DNA of 64,000 nucleotides, taken from NCBI RefSeq assembly GCF_003337315.1, contig NZ_QPJV01000002.1:186001-250000 (forward strand), given 5' to 3'. The position numbers were made by a program, and so were the translations under genes. The notes under the pieces were generated by a model that was given only the letters and a program-made list of their open reading frames with translations, did no database searches and was not told the origin of the DNA. Of the stretch, positions 44,665-56,494 are shown piece by piece (the first letter of the stretch is position 1; each line of letters starts with the position of its first letter). The stretch is from Vagococcus fluvialis. GTDB lineage: Bacteria > Bacillota > Bacilli > Lactobacillales > Vagococcaceae.

Positions 44665-46533
44665 ATGAGTCATCGAGAGTTAGCAGAAAAAATTATTGAA
44701 AAAATTGGTGGTACAAGCAATATTAATCAAAGTTGGCACTGTATTACCCGCTTACGTTTTAATGTAAAAGATAAAGATAAAGTCAAATTAGATGAAATTA
44801 AAGCTTTAGATGGAGTGATGGGGGCACAGTTTCAAAGTGGACAATTCCAAGTGATTATTGGTAGTGCCGTTGTTAAAGTTTATCAAGAAATTAGTGATTT
44901 AACAGATGGGAAATTAAGTAGCAGTGAAACAGGTTCAGGAAATAATGCCAAAGGATTAGATTATATATTTGATATTATTTCAGGTATTTTTACTCCGATT
45001 TTAGCAGCTATTACTGGTAGTGGCCTACTTAAAGGAATTATGGCCATTTTAGTTTTCTTTAATGTTTTATCTGGTGATAGTTCTACTTATATTGTTTTAA
45101 ATGCGATTGCTGATGCGACATTCCACTTTTTACCATTCTTGGTGGCATTCTCGGCAGCTAATAAATTTAAAACTAATACTTCGATTGCAGTAGCTTTAGC
45201 TGGAGTTTTAATGTATCCAACATTCATGGCTAATGCGGCAGCTGGTGAAATCACAAGCCTTAAGTTTATTGGGATTTCAATTCCGATGAATAGCTATGCT
45301 TCATCAGTTATTCCAATTATTTTAGCTGTCTTTTTATTAAGTTATGTTGAAAGGTATGCTAAAAAAATTGTACCAGATGCACTAACAATTATCTTTGTGC
45401 CACTGATTAGTTTGCTAGTAACAGCACCAATTATGTTGGCTTTTATCGCACCTCTTGGGAACATGTTAGGTATCTATTTAGAACAATTCTTTACGATGTT
45501 GTTTAACTTTGCAGGACCTTTTGCAGGTGCACTAATGGGCGGCTTAATGCCACTAATTGTTATTACAGGTATGCATTATGCCTTTTTCCCAGGAACTTTT
45601 GCAAGTTTGGACAAGTTTGGTTACGATATTATGCTGTTACCAATGAATTTAGTAGCAAATCTTTCTCAAGCTGGAGCAACTTTAGCAGTTTTCTTTAAAA
45701 CAAAAGACAAAAAAATGAAACAAGTAGCTTTCTCAGCAGTTATTCCAGCTATTTTTGGTATTACTGAACCTGCCATTTACGGGGTAACAATGAAACTGAA
45801 AAAACCGTTTTACGCAAGTATGATTGGTGGCGCAGTAGGTGGTGCGATTTTTGGAACCTTTGCCGTTAAGTCATTTAGTTTTGCAGTACCAGGTATTTTA
45901 GCGATTCCAACTTATATTGAAAAAGGATCAAATAACTTCCTCTTTGCTATTGTAGGTGTGCTATCAAGTTTTGCAGTGGCCTTTATCGCAACATTTTTAT
46001 TGAAATTTGATATAGGTGATAAAGAAACTGAAGTAACAGAAGAAGTAAAAACAATCATTGAAAAAGATGAAGTTAGTAAAATTTTAGCGCCTATGACTGG
46101 TGTGGTTAAGAACTTAAAAGATTGTTCAGATGAAACATTCTCATCAGGAATTGTTGGTAAAGGGATTGGTGTAATTCCAGAAACTGGTCAAGTAGTTGCT
46201 CCTTTTAAAGGTGTTGTGACTATGACAACACCAACTAATCATGCCATTGGCGTAACATCAGAAACTGGTACTGAAATCTTGATTCATATTGGGCTTGATA
46301 CAGTTAGTTTAAATGGTGAAGGATTTGAAAGATTGGTCAACGAGGGTGACAGTATTGAGGTAGGTACACCACTTTTAAATTTTGATCTAGAGTTAATTAA
46401 ATCAAAAGGATTAGATTTATTTTCACCGGTGATTGTAACTAATACACCTATTTATTTAGATGTGGTTTCTTCTGTTAAGCCGGATGAAAAAATGACTGCT
46501 AGTCAGGAAGAAATATTAATTGTTGTTAACTAA
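44665..46533 (+). CDS. bglP: Beta-glucoside PTS EIIBCA
   Basis: 622 residues. Domains in order: EIIB with the phospho-cysteine in SWHCITRLRF (residue 27), EIIC with about ten helices (residues 100-450; GITEPAIYGVT is the signature of the glucose/beta-glucoside group), and EIIA with histidines in NHAIGVTSETGTEILIHIGLDT near residue 545. It imports and phosphorylates beta-glucosides such as salicin, arbutin or cellobiose. The glycosidase gene follows after 45 bases. It also tends to phosphorylate and silence the antiterminator when no sugar is present. Confidence 0.95.
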   Translation: MSHRELAEKIIEKIGGTSNINQSWHCITRLRFNVKDKDKVKLDEIKALDGVMGAQFQSGQFQVIIGSAVVKVYQEISDLTDGKLSSSETGSGNNAKGLDYIFDIISGIFTPILAAITGSGLLKGIMAILVFFNVLSGDSSTYIVLNAIADATFHFLPFLVAFSAANKFKTNTSIAVALAGVLMYPTFMANAAAGEITSLKFIGISIPMNSYASSVIPIILAVFLLSYVERYAKKIVPDALTIIFVPLISLLVTAPIMLAFIAPLGNMLGIYLEQFFTMLFNFAGPFAGALMGGLMPLIVITGMHYAFFPGTFASLDKFGYDIMLLPMNLVANLSQAGATLAVFFKTKDKKMKQVAFSAVIPAIFGITEPAIYGVTMKLKKPFYASMIGGAVGGAIFGTFAVKSFSFAVPGILAIPTYIEKGSNNFLFAIVGVLSSFAVAFIATFLLKFDIGDKETEVTEEVKTIIEKDEVSKILAPMTGVVKNLKDCSDETFSSGIVGKGIGVIPETGQVVAPFKGVVTMTTPTNHAIGVTSETGTEILIHIGLDTVSLNGEGFERLVNEGDSIEVGTPLLNFDLELIKSKGLDLFSPVIVTNTPIYLDVVSSVKPDEKMTASQEEILIVVN

Positions 46534-46566
46534 TAGAGTTAAAAAATAAATTAACTAAAATTATAG

Positions 46567-48048
<1,482 letters not shown>

Positions 48049-48078
48049 TTAAGTAAAGTTAGATAAATAAGGAACTGT

Positions 48079-48110
48079 GGGAGTATGGCAAAATAAGTCA
48101 TACTCCTTTA
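48079..48110 (+). terminator. Weak terminator after the beta-glucoside operon
   Basis: GGGAGTATG / CATACTCC stem followed by TTTA only. Confidence 0.55.
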
Positions 48111-48188
48111 ACCATTTCAATAGTTCTTTAATTTTTATTTTAAGCTATAATAAATAGGAGTCTTTGAAAAATGAAGGGATGTAACTAA

Positions 48189-49034
48189 ATGCAAACAATA
48201 GCTTTTTTTGATGTAGATGGAACACTTTGTAATAGTAGTGGTGAAGTATTAGCTTCTAGTCGTGAGGCGATAAATAAATTTAGAGCAGAGGGGAATTTAG
48301 CTTATATTTGTACTGGACGTTCTAAACCTGAAATTTTAGATGATATCTTAAGTGTTGGTTTTGACGGTGTAATTGGTGCTGGTGGTGGTTATATTGTTGT
48401 TAATGATGAAGTTGTTAGCCATAAAACCATGCCAAAGGATCATGTATTAGAGATTATTGAATTTTTTAAAGCTAATGATATTGGGTACTATTTAGAGTCT
48501 AATGATGGTCTATTTGGTAGTGAAAATTGTGTGAGAAAAATTCAAGAAGAAGTACGTGCTATTACAGATAGAGATGGCACTTCTTATGATGAAATCAATG
48601 AAAAGATGCAGTGGTTCTTTGAGTTAACTGGTCAGTATGATTCAAAAGATGTCGATCATGCTAATGTGAATAAGATTTCTTTTATTAATAATATCTTACC
48701 CTTTAAAGAAATTGATGAAAAATACGGTGAGTTATTCCATATGTATCACTCTACTGTTTATTTATTTGGACCTGAAAGTGGTGAGATTGCTGTTAAGGGT
48801 GTGAATAAGAAAAATGCAGTGGAATTTGTTCTAGAACACTTAGGTTTAGAGAAAGAACAAGCCATTGCTTTTGGTGACGGGGATAATGATTTATCTATGT
48901 TTGAAGCAGTGGGCTATAAAATCGCTATGGCAAATGGAACAGATAATTTAAAACAAGTGGCCAGTGAAGTGACTCTAGATGCGGATGAAAATGGGATTGA
49001 AGTTAGTCTAACTAATAAAAATTGGCTAAAATAA
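48189..49034 (+). CDS. HAD-superfamily Cof-type phosphatase
   Basis: 281 residues. Motif I is FFDVDGTLC (nucleophile Asp8), motif II the threonine of YICTGRS, the Lys of motif III is in AVKGVNKK, and motif IV is AFGDGDNDLSM. The cap domain is the large Cof/type IIB kind. These enzymes dephosphorylate sugar phosphates, flavin or pyridoxal phosphates; the substrate here is unknown. Monocistronic. Confidence 0.93.
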   Translation: MQTIAFFDVDGTLCNSSGEVLASSREAINKFRAEGNLAYICTGRSKPEILDDILSVGFDGVIGAGGGYIVVNDEVVSHKTMPKDHVLEIIEFFKANDIGYYLESNDGLFGSENCVRKIQEEVRAITDRDGTSYDEINEKMQWFFELTGQYDSKDVDHANVNKISFINNILPFKEIDEKYGELFHMYHSTVYLFGPESGEIAVKGVNKKNAVEFVLEHLGLEKEQAIAFGDGDNDLSMFEAVGYKIAMANGTDNLKQVASEVTLDADENGIEVSLTNKNWLK

Positions 49035-49073
49035 AAAGAGGTTGTGACGGAAGTTATTTCTGTCACAACCTTT
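49035..49073. terminator. Bidirectional terminator resembling the palindromic repeat
   Basis: GGTTGTGACGGAA / TTTCTGTCACAACC stem with flanking A- and T-runs. Its arm GGTTGTGAC.GAAGT matches the ends of the repeats at 6765 and 51839. Confidence 0.88.
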
Positions 49074-49075
49074 TA

Positions 49076-51700
49076 TTAATTTTCAGTATCTATGGTCTTT
49101 TCTTTTTTGCTAAGGAAGTAATAATAACCACTGTAGGTGATAATACCAAATCCGAATAAAAGAAGACCGATTAAAAAGCCAGGTGGTAGGAATGATAAGG
49201 TGATTTCATGATCACCTTTTGGTACATCAAAAGTTAAAAAGGCACCTTGAAAATTTTTTGTTTTAACTTTTTTACCATCAATTTTAACTGTCCAGCCTTT
49301 GTCATAAGGAATAGTTGTCATCATTACTTGATCTTCAAGTAATGAAACTGATATTTTAGCCTTACGTTTATTAACTTTAAATTCAACACCGTGAGGCGCT
49401 ATCTCAGTCATAGCTTGTTGATATTTATTCGTATCCATTAAAACAACAGGTGGATCGACTAATTCAACTTCCTTAGTGCCGTATAAATCTAAAGTAAAAC
49501 GTAGAGAAGTATCCTTTTCAAAGTAACCCAAGTTGTAATACTGACCAGTGATATTGATTTGAGATTTATAACTTGTTCCTTGAGAAAGTATAGTTGCTGT
49601 TGAACTTTCTAATTGACCAAAGTTTGCTGGAAAGAGACTTAAGTATGCTTGATTACCAGCAGGAACAAAAATATCATAAGTAATTGATTTAGCAATATTA
49701 GGTTTTTGTTCTTTATAAAGAACATGGTTATTATCTTTTGGAATAATATCTGTGTTATTTGATTCAACAACAGTTGGCTTTTTAAACGTAAAATAATCTT
49801 CATCTAAATTAGCTAATTGGTTGATTAGTAGCTCTTGAGCACCTAAGTTATCAGCTTTAGGGAATTTTATGTCATAAAGAGAACTATCAGTTAAAATACC
49901 TAAAGGTAGAGCATTCTTATTTTCATACAGTTGGTACTTACCTGATTTAGTGGTTGAAGTAAAACCGTACTTGTTTAATTCTTGGTCGCTAATATTATGT
50001 TTAATTCCAAATAAGCTGTCCATGAATAAGGTGTTATTTTGGTAACGAATATTGAGAGCTGTTCCTCTTGATCTAAACCCTAAATCATTTAAAAAGCTTG
50101 ATGAGTGACGATTTCTAATAGAGGAGAACATACTCACACCACTATAACCATAGTTAAAACTATCATTAGATGAAATCGGTGCAAGGGACTCTAGACGGTA
50201 AAATGAATCTTTATTTGTTTTATCAGCAGTATCAACTAATTTTTTGTAGGTTGGATAGGGTTTAGAATACAGACTTCTTGAAGCGTAATTCCAATCATCT
50301 AAAATACCATTAATCATGTATGAGGTATTTAGAAAAGCTTCCCCGGAAGCCATTACTAAAAGTAAAATAGCTAGTTTTTTAGTAGATATTTTCTTTAACT
50401 GGAAGAAAATTATTGCTGTTAAATAGAGTAAGATAAACAAAATCGTAATTAAGACATGAACAGGTGTCGCAAACTCATAGCTATCTTTTGGAGAAGTGAA
50501 TTTAGCGATAACAAAAATAATTGGTAGCACTAAAGCAATTCCTACAAAGTAACCACGGTCTTGTTTAGAGAATACTTCAAGACCATATCCTGCTAACATC
50601 ACCACTAAAAAGGAGAATAAGAAACTAAATCTAAATAAAAACATATTTGGTGCATGGAAACCATGCCAGAATAGATTTAAAGGTTCTAAGTAAAAGCTAG
50701 CAATTAAAAGTGAAAAAAGTGCACCATAGCTAATTTTTTCTTTAAGATTAATTTTATTAGAAACAAAATAATAAATACAAAATAACAAAGGTAGTATTCC
50801 GACATAAATAAAGGGAATAGAACCATATTTAGTTGTATCAAAAACACCTATCATATTCTTAATAACTATATCCCAAAAAGCGGTAGCTTCTGTTTTTAAC
50901 TTACTCATTTCAGTTAAGGTTTCACCGTTTGTAGATAAGTCCAAAACAGCTGGTAAAATCATAACCATAGAACTAATTCCTGCTAAAAAGGACGTCAGAA
51001 AGTAGGGAAGAATTCTTTTTTTATTGGCTTTAAAATCACTTATTAAACGAATGAAAAAACAAGCAACTGTGAAAACACCAATCATAAATCCAAAATAAAA
51101 ATTGGAAATAAATAACAGTAAATAACTAATAAATAATAGTTTAGATTTTCCTTTTTCTAAGACACGGTTAATCCCTAGAATAATTAGCGGTAGGTAAATA
51201 AAAACATCTAACCACATAATTAGCTCTGAGTGAGCTGTAATAAAGGACATTAAAGAATAAGAAATACTTAATGTCACAACTGACCAAGGCGAAATTTTGT
51301 AAGTTTCCTTGCCATAATACCAAAATGCCCAACCGGCACAACCGATTTTTAGCATAGTTAATAAATACAGAGCATCAGGAATATTTTGATTTTTAAATAA
51401 AAAGACAAGAGGTGTGAAAATACCACCTAAGTAATAAGAAATTAGTGACCAGTAATTAAGTCCAAGAGAAGCGTTCCAAGTATAAAAAATACTTTGTTTT
51501 CCGTGAAGGACATTATTAAAACTAGCGTGAAAATTTGAAAATTGAGAGAAGGCATCACTAGCTAACACACTTCGGTCACTTCCCCAGTAAATGCCAATAC
51601 TCAGATAGGCAATAAACATAATGAGAAAAGGGATTGAAAAGGCTGCGAATCCGTATTTTCCTTCTTGTTTAAAGTATTGTTTGAATCGTGAAAAGTTCAA
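49076..51700 (-). CDS. YfhO-family membrane protein (GT-C glycosyltransferase)
   Basis: 874 residues, TTG start with GGAGG 9 bases upstream. At least twelve membrane helices in the first 460 residues, a large extracytoplasmic domain (about 470-830), one last helix and a lysine-rich tail. This is the YfhO layout; in Bacillus and Listeria YfhO-type proteins glycosylate lipoteichoic or wall teichoic acid with a lipid-linked sugar. GSDRSVLASDAFSQF near residue 38 includes the acidic loop expected of GT-C enzymes. No CsbB/GtcA partner genes are in this window. Confidence 0.88.
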   Translation of the reverse strand: MNFSRFKQYFKQEGKYGFAAFSIPFLIMFIAYLSIGIYWGSDRSVLASDAFSQFSNFHASFNNVLHGKQSIFYTWNASLGLNYWSLISYYLGGIFTPLVFLFKNQNIPDALYLLTMLKIGCAGWAFWYYGKETYKISPWSVVTLSISYSLMSFITAHSELIMWLDVFIYLPLIILGINRVLEKGKSKLLFISYLLLFISNFYFGFMIGVFTVACFFIRLISDFKANKKRILPYFLTSFLAGISSMVMILPAVLDLSTNGETLTEMSKLKTEATAFWDIVIKNMIGVFDTTKYGSIPFIYVGILPLLFCIYYFVSNKINLKEKISYGALFSLLIASFYLEPLNLFWHGFHAPNMFLFRFSFLFSFLVVMLAGYGLEVFSKQDRGYFVGIALVLPIIFVIAKFTSPKDSYEFATPVHVLITILFILLYLTAIIFFQLKKISTKKLAILLLVMASGEAFLNTSYMINGILDDWNYASRSLYSKPYPTYKKLVDTADKTNKDSFYRLESLAPISSNDSFNYGYSGVSMFSSIRNRHSSSFLNDLGFRSRGTALNIRYQNNTLFMDSLFGIKHNISDQELNKYGFTSTTKSGKYQLYENKNALPLGILTDSSLYDIKFPKADNLGAQELLINQLANLDEDYFTFKKPTVVESNNTDIIPKDNNHVLYKEQKPNIAKSITYDIFVPAGNQAYLSLFPANFGQLESSTATILSQGTSYKSQINITGQYYNLGYFEKDTSLRFTLDLYGTKEVELVDPPVVLMDTNKYQQAMTEIAPHGVEFKVNKRKAKISVSLLEDQVMMTTIPYDKGWTVKIDGKKVKTKNFQGAFLTFDVPKGDHEITLSFLPPGFLIGLLLFGFGIITYSGYYYFLSKKEKTIDTEN

Positions 51701-51838
51701 TTGTATGGTCCTCCAGTAATAAATAAATTGATTCTTTTATTCTAACATAAAATAAATCAGAGGAAATGAAAATGAGGAAAGGTCATTTAAAAATTACATT
51801 TGTAATAATTATGTACGATTGATTTAATTTAAAAAGGA

Positions 51839-51905
51839 GAGGTTGTGACAGAAGTGTTCAGCTTCAAGAAATAAGAAGAAGTTACTTCTTTAACACCGTT
51901 TAGTT
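51839..51905. repeat. Palindromic intergenic repeat, copy B (shortened)
   Basis: Starts GAGGTTGTGACAGAAGTGTT and continues CAGCTTCAAGAAATAAG, then TTACTTCTTTAACACCGTTTA. It matches both ends of copy A at 6765 but lacks its central stem, so it looks like an internal deletion of the same element. Confidence 0.65.
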
Positions 51906-51908
51906 CAG

Positions 51909-51946
51909 AAAAAAATGAGGATGACTTTTAAATCAACCTCATTTTC
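51909..51946 (-). terminator. Terminator of the serine/proline operon
   Basis: AAAATGAGG / CCTCATTTT stem; on the minus strand it is followed by seven T. Confidence 0.8.
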
Positions 51947-51948
51947 TA

Positions 51949-53199
51949 TTAATTTCTAGTTTGACCATTTCCGTAAATAATATATTTGGAAGAGGTTAAT
52001 TCATTTAAGCCCATTGGTCCTCTAGCATGAAGTTTTTGGGTACTAATCCCAATCTCCCCACCAAAACCAAACATACTACCATCTGTAAATCGTGAAGAAG
52101 CATTGACATACACAACTGCTGCATCAACTTCTTGTAAAAAGCGTTGTGAAGTTGAATAATTGTTAGTGATAATAACTTCTGAATGATGAGTAGTAAAGGT
52201 ATCGATATGAGATACTGCCTCATCAAAACTTTGAACTGTTTTGATAGCTAAAATAAAATCATTAAATTCAGTGCCAAAGTCATCCTTAGTTGCCAGAACA
52301 CCATCTTCTAAGTAATTAAGAGCTTGTTCATCAGCACGAAGTTCAACATGATATTCTTTTAAAGCTTGCTCCATTATTGGTAAAAAGCTAGGTAAGATAT
52401 CTTCATGAACAATGACTGTTTCTGTTGAGTTACAAACAGAAGGACGTTGACACTTACCATTAATAGTAATATTAACAGCCATTTCTAAATCAGCGTCTTT
52501 GTCTACATAAATGTGACAATTACCAGATCCAGTTTCAATGACAGGAACAGAAGCAGTTTCCACAACTGTTTTAATTAAATTAGCGCCACCTCGAGGAATT
52601 AAGACATCTAAATAGCCATTTAATTGCATAAAGGCACGAGCTGTTTCTCGACTTGTATCTTCCACTAATTGAATCGCTTCTTTTGGGAAATTAGCAGTTG
52701 TTAAAGATTTTTGCATAGAGGTTACTAAAGCAAGGTTCGAATGAAAAGCTTCCTTACCACCACGTAAAATCACCGCATTACCAGATTTGAAACAAAGAGT
52801 AGCTGCATCTGTTGTAACATTTGGTCTGGCTTCATAAATCATTCCAATAACACCAAGAGGTACTCGTTGTTTTCCAATTGTTAGACCAGCTTCATTTTTC
52901 CACATTTTATCAACAAGTCCGATAGGGTCATCTAAATTTATGATGGTTTGAATGTCTTGGCACATATCAGTTAGTCTCTCACTTGTTAATAGCAAACGAT
53001 CAATCATTGACTCTGGTAAGTTATTTTCTCTAGCTTGTTTAATATCTTTTTTGTTAGCTGTTAAAATTAATTCTTCATCTGCTTTAAGGCCAGAAATGAT
53101 TTCTTCTAAGGCTTTATTTTTAGCAGTTGTTTCTGCAATAGCTAAAAAACGAGCGGCTTTTTTAGCTTTTTCTCCTAATTGAATTAATGGGTTAGTCAT
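51949..53199 (-). CDS. proA: Gamma-glutamyl phosphate reductase (glutamate-5-semialdehyde dehydrogenase)
   Basis: 416 residues. The catalytic cysteine is in [14 protein letters not shown] near residue 250 and the cofactor region in [10 protein letters not shown] near 175, matching ProA. It reduces glutamyl-5-phosphate to the semialdehyde in proline synthesis. AGGAGG before the ATG; last gene of the serC-serA-DUF1015-proB-proA operon, 14 bases after proB. Confidence 0.97.
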   Translation of the reverse strand: MTNPLIQLGEKAKKAARFLAIAETTAKNKALEEIISGLKADEELILTANKKDIKQARENNLPESMIDRLLLTSERLTDMCQDIQTIINLDDPIGLVDKMWKNEAGLTIGKQRVPLGVIGMIYEARPNVTTDAATLCFKSGNAVILRGGKEAFHSNLALVTSMQKSLTTANFPKEAIQLVEDTSRETARAFMQLNGYLDVLIPRGGANLIKTVVETASVPVIETGSGNCHIYVDKDADLEMAVNITINGKCQRPSVCNSTETVIVHEDILPSFLPIMEQALKEYHVELRADEQALNYLEDGVLATKDDFGTEFNDFILAIKTVQSFDEAVSHIDTFTTHHSEVIITNNYSTSQRFLQEVDAAVVYVNASSRFTDGSMFGFGGEIGISTQKLHARGPMGLNELTSSKYIIYGNGQTRN

Positions 53200-53213
53200 A
53201 TTAAGCCTCCTAT

Positions 53214-54023
53214 TTAATAGGTTTCACTAGCAAAGTGAGTACCAATTGTTTTACCTTCTAAAATATCAAAAATAATTTGTGGGTCACGACCATTTGCTAA
53301 AATCATTTGACTGTCATTATTGAAAACACGTTTTGCGGCTTTTAATTTACTACTCATGCCACCTGTTCCAAAACGACTACCTTCATCACCAGCTGCACTT
53401 TCTAATTCTGGAGTAATTTCAGTGATACGCTCAAAAAGTTTTGCTTCTTTATTAGTCATAGGATTAGCTGAGTAAAAACCATCAATATCTGAGAGCATAA
53501 TTAATAGATCAGCTTCTGATAACTGAGCAACAATTGCTGAGAGTTGGTCATTATCGCCAAATTTAGTTAAGTGATCTAATTCATCAACTGCTACGCTATC
53601 ATTTTCATTAATAATCGGAATGACTTTCATTTCTAATAATTCTTGAATAGTGTTAATAACATTTCGTCTACTCTCAGGATAATCTACAACGTCCCTTGTT
53701 AGAAGAACTTGGGCAGCAGCCTGATTGTAAGATTGGAAACGTTGGCTATAAATTTTAATTAATTCTGATTGGCCAATTGCAGCTACAGCTTGTTGTTTTG
53801 AAATGGTAGTGGGTCGTTTGTCTAAGCCTAGCTGATGAAGACCAGCGCCAATAGCACCTGAAGAAACTAAAATAACTTCATAGCCTTCATTTTTTAAAGT
53901 TGTTAATGTAAAAGCAATTTGGTCAATAGCTCTTAAGTTAATTTTTCCATTAGGTAAAATCAAAGAACTAGTTCCTACTTTTATGACTAAACGTTTCACT
54001 GACTTGATTGATTGTCGACACAT
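53214..54023 (-). CDS. proB: Glutamate 5-kinase, short form without PUA domain
   Basis: 269 residues: only the amino acid kinase domain ([10 protein letters not shown] at residue 14, [42 protein letters not shown]). The C-terminal PUA domain of longer ProB proteins is missing, as in other lactic acid bacteria such as streptococci. It makes glutamyl-5-phosphate for ProA. Proline feedback sites are within the kinase domain. Confidence 0.97.
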   Translation of the reverse strand: MCRQSIKSVKRLVIKVGTSSLILPNGKINLRAIDQIAFTLTTLKNEGYEVILVSSGAIGAGLHQLGLDKRPTTISKQQAVAAIGQSELIKIYSQRFQSYNQAAAQVLLTRDVVDYPESRRNVINTIQELLEMKVIPIINENDSVAVDELDHLTKFGDNDQLSAIVAQLSEADLLIMLSDIDGFYSANPMTNKEAKLFERITEITPELESAAGDEGSRFGTGGMSSKLKAAKRVFNNDSQMILANGRDPQIIFDILEGKTIGTHFASETY

Positions 54024-54039
54024 AATACCATTCCTATCT

Positions 54040-55287
54040 TTAATTTGATTCTAAGTCATATAAGAACAATCCACTTAACAATTTTGGTTCAAACCAAGTT
54101 GACTTTGGTGGCATAATTTCATGATTGTCAGCTACTGTTAAAAGGTCATCCATTGTGGCTTCTGTTAAAGCAAAAGCAATAGAAGCTTTTGCTTGGTCTA
54201 CTAATGATTCTAACTCATTTAAACCTCTGATACCACCGATAAAATCAATTTGTTGATTTGTTCTAATATCAGTAATATTAAAACATTTTTCAGCTATGTA
54301 TTTTTGGAAAAGGGCAGCACTTAATAGTTTTAACGTTCCTTTTTCTTTTATTAAGTATTTTTCTTTTAAAATTAATTGTTGCCATTCGCCCTGATAATAC
54401 ATACTGAATTCATGACTTTTTTTAGGTTTATAAGTTTTTTTGCCTTTTGGAGCTATATAAAAATAATTAGCAATTCTTTCTAAATGTTCTTCAGTCACTG
54501 TGAGTGTCAAAATTCGATTGTAATCATAAATATGTAATTCATTTTTAGGAAATAATACCGATAAAAATGACTGATAAGGAGCATCAGGTGTGTCACCAAT
54601 TTGATTTCTACGATTTAAGCCAACTTTGACAGCTGACTCTGTCCGGTGATGCCCGTCAGCAATATAAAGACTAGGAACATCTTCTTTAAACAGTTGGACA
54701 AGCTGATCAATCACTATTTGGTCGTCAATCACCCATACTTTATGTCTGACCTCATAAGAGTGAACAAAATCATATTCAACATTATGTTCTTGAATCCATT
54801 GCTGAGTAATATCGTTAATAGTTGTATTTTCTCGGTAAGTTAAAAAAATCGGACTTGTATTAGCATTGCAATAGGTAATATGTTGAATACGATCTAGTTC
54901 TTTTTCTTTTCTTGTTAATTCGTGTTTTTTGATATCACCATTTAAATAATCATCAATCGAAGTACAAGTGACTAAACCTAATTGAGAGAAACCATTCATA
55001 GTGAGCTCATATAAATATAAACAATCTTTTTTCTCTTTTTTGAGCCAGCCTTTATCTAAAAAAAGAGTTAAGTTTTCTTTTGCTTTTTCATAAACTGATA
55101 AATCGTATGGTGGTACATTAGGATCTAAATCAATTTCTGATTTATCAATATGTAAATATGAGTGCGGATTATTTTGTACTAATTCTCTAGCTTCCTCGGA
55201 ATTTAAGACATCATATGGTAGGGATGCGATATCTTTAGCAAGTAGTTTGTCTGGTCGAATACCACGAAAAGATTTAATTTGTACCAT
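54040..55287 (-). CDS. DUF1015 family protein
   Basis: 415 residues. Contains IKSFRGIRPDKLLAKDIASLPYDVL at the start (written in parts: SFRGIRPDKL and SLPYDVL), DGHHRTESA near residue 218 and RNADGHHR-like His motif, defining DUF1015. This family is frequently encoded beside serA and serC in Firmicutes and Archaea and is thought to take part in serine metabolism; a serine kinase activity was found for some members (SerK-like), so it may be an ATP-dependent serine kinase. Position between serA and proB supports that. No signal peptide. Confidence 0.85.
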   Translation of the reverse strand: MVQIKSFRGIRPDKLLAKDIASLPYDVLNSEEARELVQNNPHSYLHIDKSEIDLDPNVPPYDLSVYEKAKENLTLFLDKGWLKKEKKDCLYLYELTMNGFSQLGLVTCTSIDDYLNGDIKKHELTRKEKELDRIQHITYCNANTSPIFLTYRENTTINDITQQWIQEHNVEYDFVHSYEVRHKVWVIDDQIVIDQLVQLFKEDVPSLYIADGHHRTESAVKVGLNRRNQIGDTPDAPYQSFLSVLFPKNELHIYDYNRILTLTVTEEHLERIANYFYIAPKGKKTYKPKKSHEFSMYYQGEWQQLILKEKYLIKEKGTLKLLSAALFQKYIAEKCFNITDIRTNQQIDFIGGIRGLNELESLVDQAKASIAFALTEATMDDLLTVADNHEIMPPKSTWFEPKLLSGLFLYDLESN

Positions 55288-55297
55288 TTTTATCCTC

Positions 55298-56479
55298 CTA
55301 TAGATATGGATTTTCTATTATTCTAGTTCGTATGACTTCATTAATATTGTTTATTTTTTCTAAAATGATTAAGCTACTTTCTTCTGTTAAATCATCTAAA
55401 TCAATTAATGTATAGGCTAAATCTTTATGACTTCGGTTAGTTAAATTATTAATATTTATTTGACTGTTAGCAATTTGTTGACTAATTTTACCAATCATAT
55501 TGGGAACATTTTTATGGAAAATACTTAAACGATACTTAGTTTTAAAAATCATTTCAGTTGTAGGAAAATTGATAGAGTTTCTAATATTACCAGTTTCTAG
55601 AAAAAAAGATAGCGTTTTAACGGCTGATTTGGCACAATTTATTTCTGCTTCTTTTGTTGAAGCTCCAAGGTGAGGTAATACAGTAATGCCCTTTTTATTT
55701 AAAAGTTCTTTTTCTGGAAAATCTGTAATATATTTTTTAATAGTGTTAGTTTCAATAGCTTCGATAACTGCTAAATGATCAACTAAGGCACCTCTTGAAA
55801 AGTTTAGGAGAACAGCAGTGTCTTTCATGTTTTCTAACTCTTTTTTTCCAATAAAATGTTTTGTTTCTTTTAATAATGGAATATGAATGCTGATGAAGTC
55901 AGCTTCAGCGAAAATAGTGTCAACAGATAAAACTCTTTGAACTCTACGAGACATTTTCCAAGCTGTATCAACTGAAACATGAGGATCGTATCCTAAAACA
56001 TTCATTCCGATTTGATAAGCATCATTTGCTACACGGGAACCAATCGCCCCTAATCCGATAACACCTAAAGTTTTATTTTCTAATTCAGTTCCAACAAACT
56101 TCTTTTTATTTGCTTCTACTTCTTGTTCTAGATTCTCATTTTTTAATGTATCTGTCCAAGTGATACCTTGTAAAATTGGGCGAGCTGAGATTAACATGCT
56201 ACCAAGAACTAATTCTTTAACAGCGTTAGCATTAGCACCAGGTGTGTTAAATACAACAACCCCATTTTCAGAATATTCTTCAATCGGAATGTTGTTTGTG
56301 CCAGCACCTGCTCTAGCAACAGCCATAACACTTTTAGGTAACTGTTTATTATGAAGTGATTCACTTCGTAAAATAATTGCATCAGGATTCTTAGAATCTT
56401 GTAGAGAGTATTTACTAGTATCGAGGAGATCAAGACCTTCTTGTGCAATTTGATTATAATATTTAATTGAAAAAACCAT
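55298..56479 (-). CDS. serA: D-3-phosphoglycerate dehydrogenase
   Basis: 393 residues. Rossmann motif GVIGLGAIGSRVA near residue 145, the catalytic Arg/Glu/His set in NFSRGALVD and LPHLGASTKEAE, and a C-terminal ACT domain (about 320-390) for effector binding. It oxidises 3-phosphoglycerate to phosphohydroxypyruvate. Starts 15 bases after serC. Confidence 0.95.
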   Translation of the reverse strand: MVFSIKYYNQIAQEGLDLLDTSKYSLQDSKNPDAIILRSESLHNKQLPKSVMAVARAGAGTNNIPIEEYSENGVVVFNTPGANANAVKELVLGSMLISARPILQGITWTDTLKNENLEQEVEANKKKFVGTELENKTLGVIGLGAIGSRVANDAYQIGMNVLGYDPHVSVDTAWKMSRRVQRVLSVDTIFAEADFISIHIPLLKETKHFIGKKELENMKDTAVLLNFSRGALVDHLAVIEAIETNTIKKYITDFPEKELLNKKGITVLPHLGASTKEAEINCAKSAVKTLSFFLETGNIRNSINFPTTEMIFKTKYRLSIFHKNVPNMIGKISQQIANSQININNLTNRSHKDLAYTLIDLDDLTEESSLIILEKINNINEVIRTRIIENPYL

Positions 56480-56494
56480 AGTAAACGCTCCTTT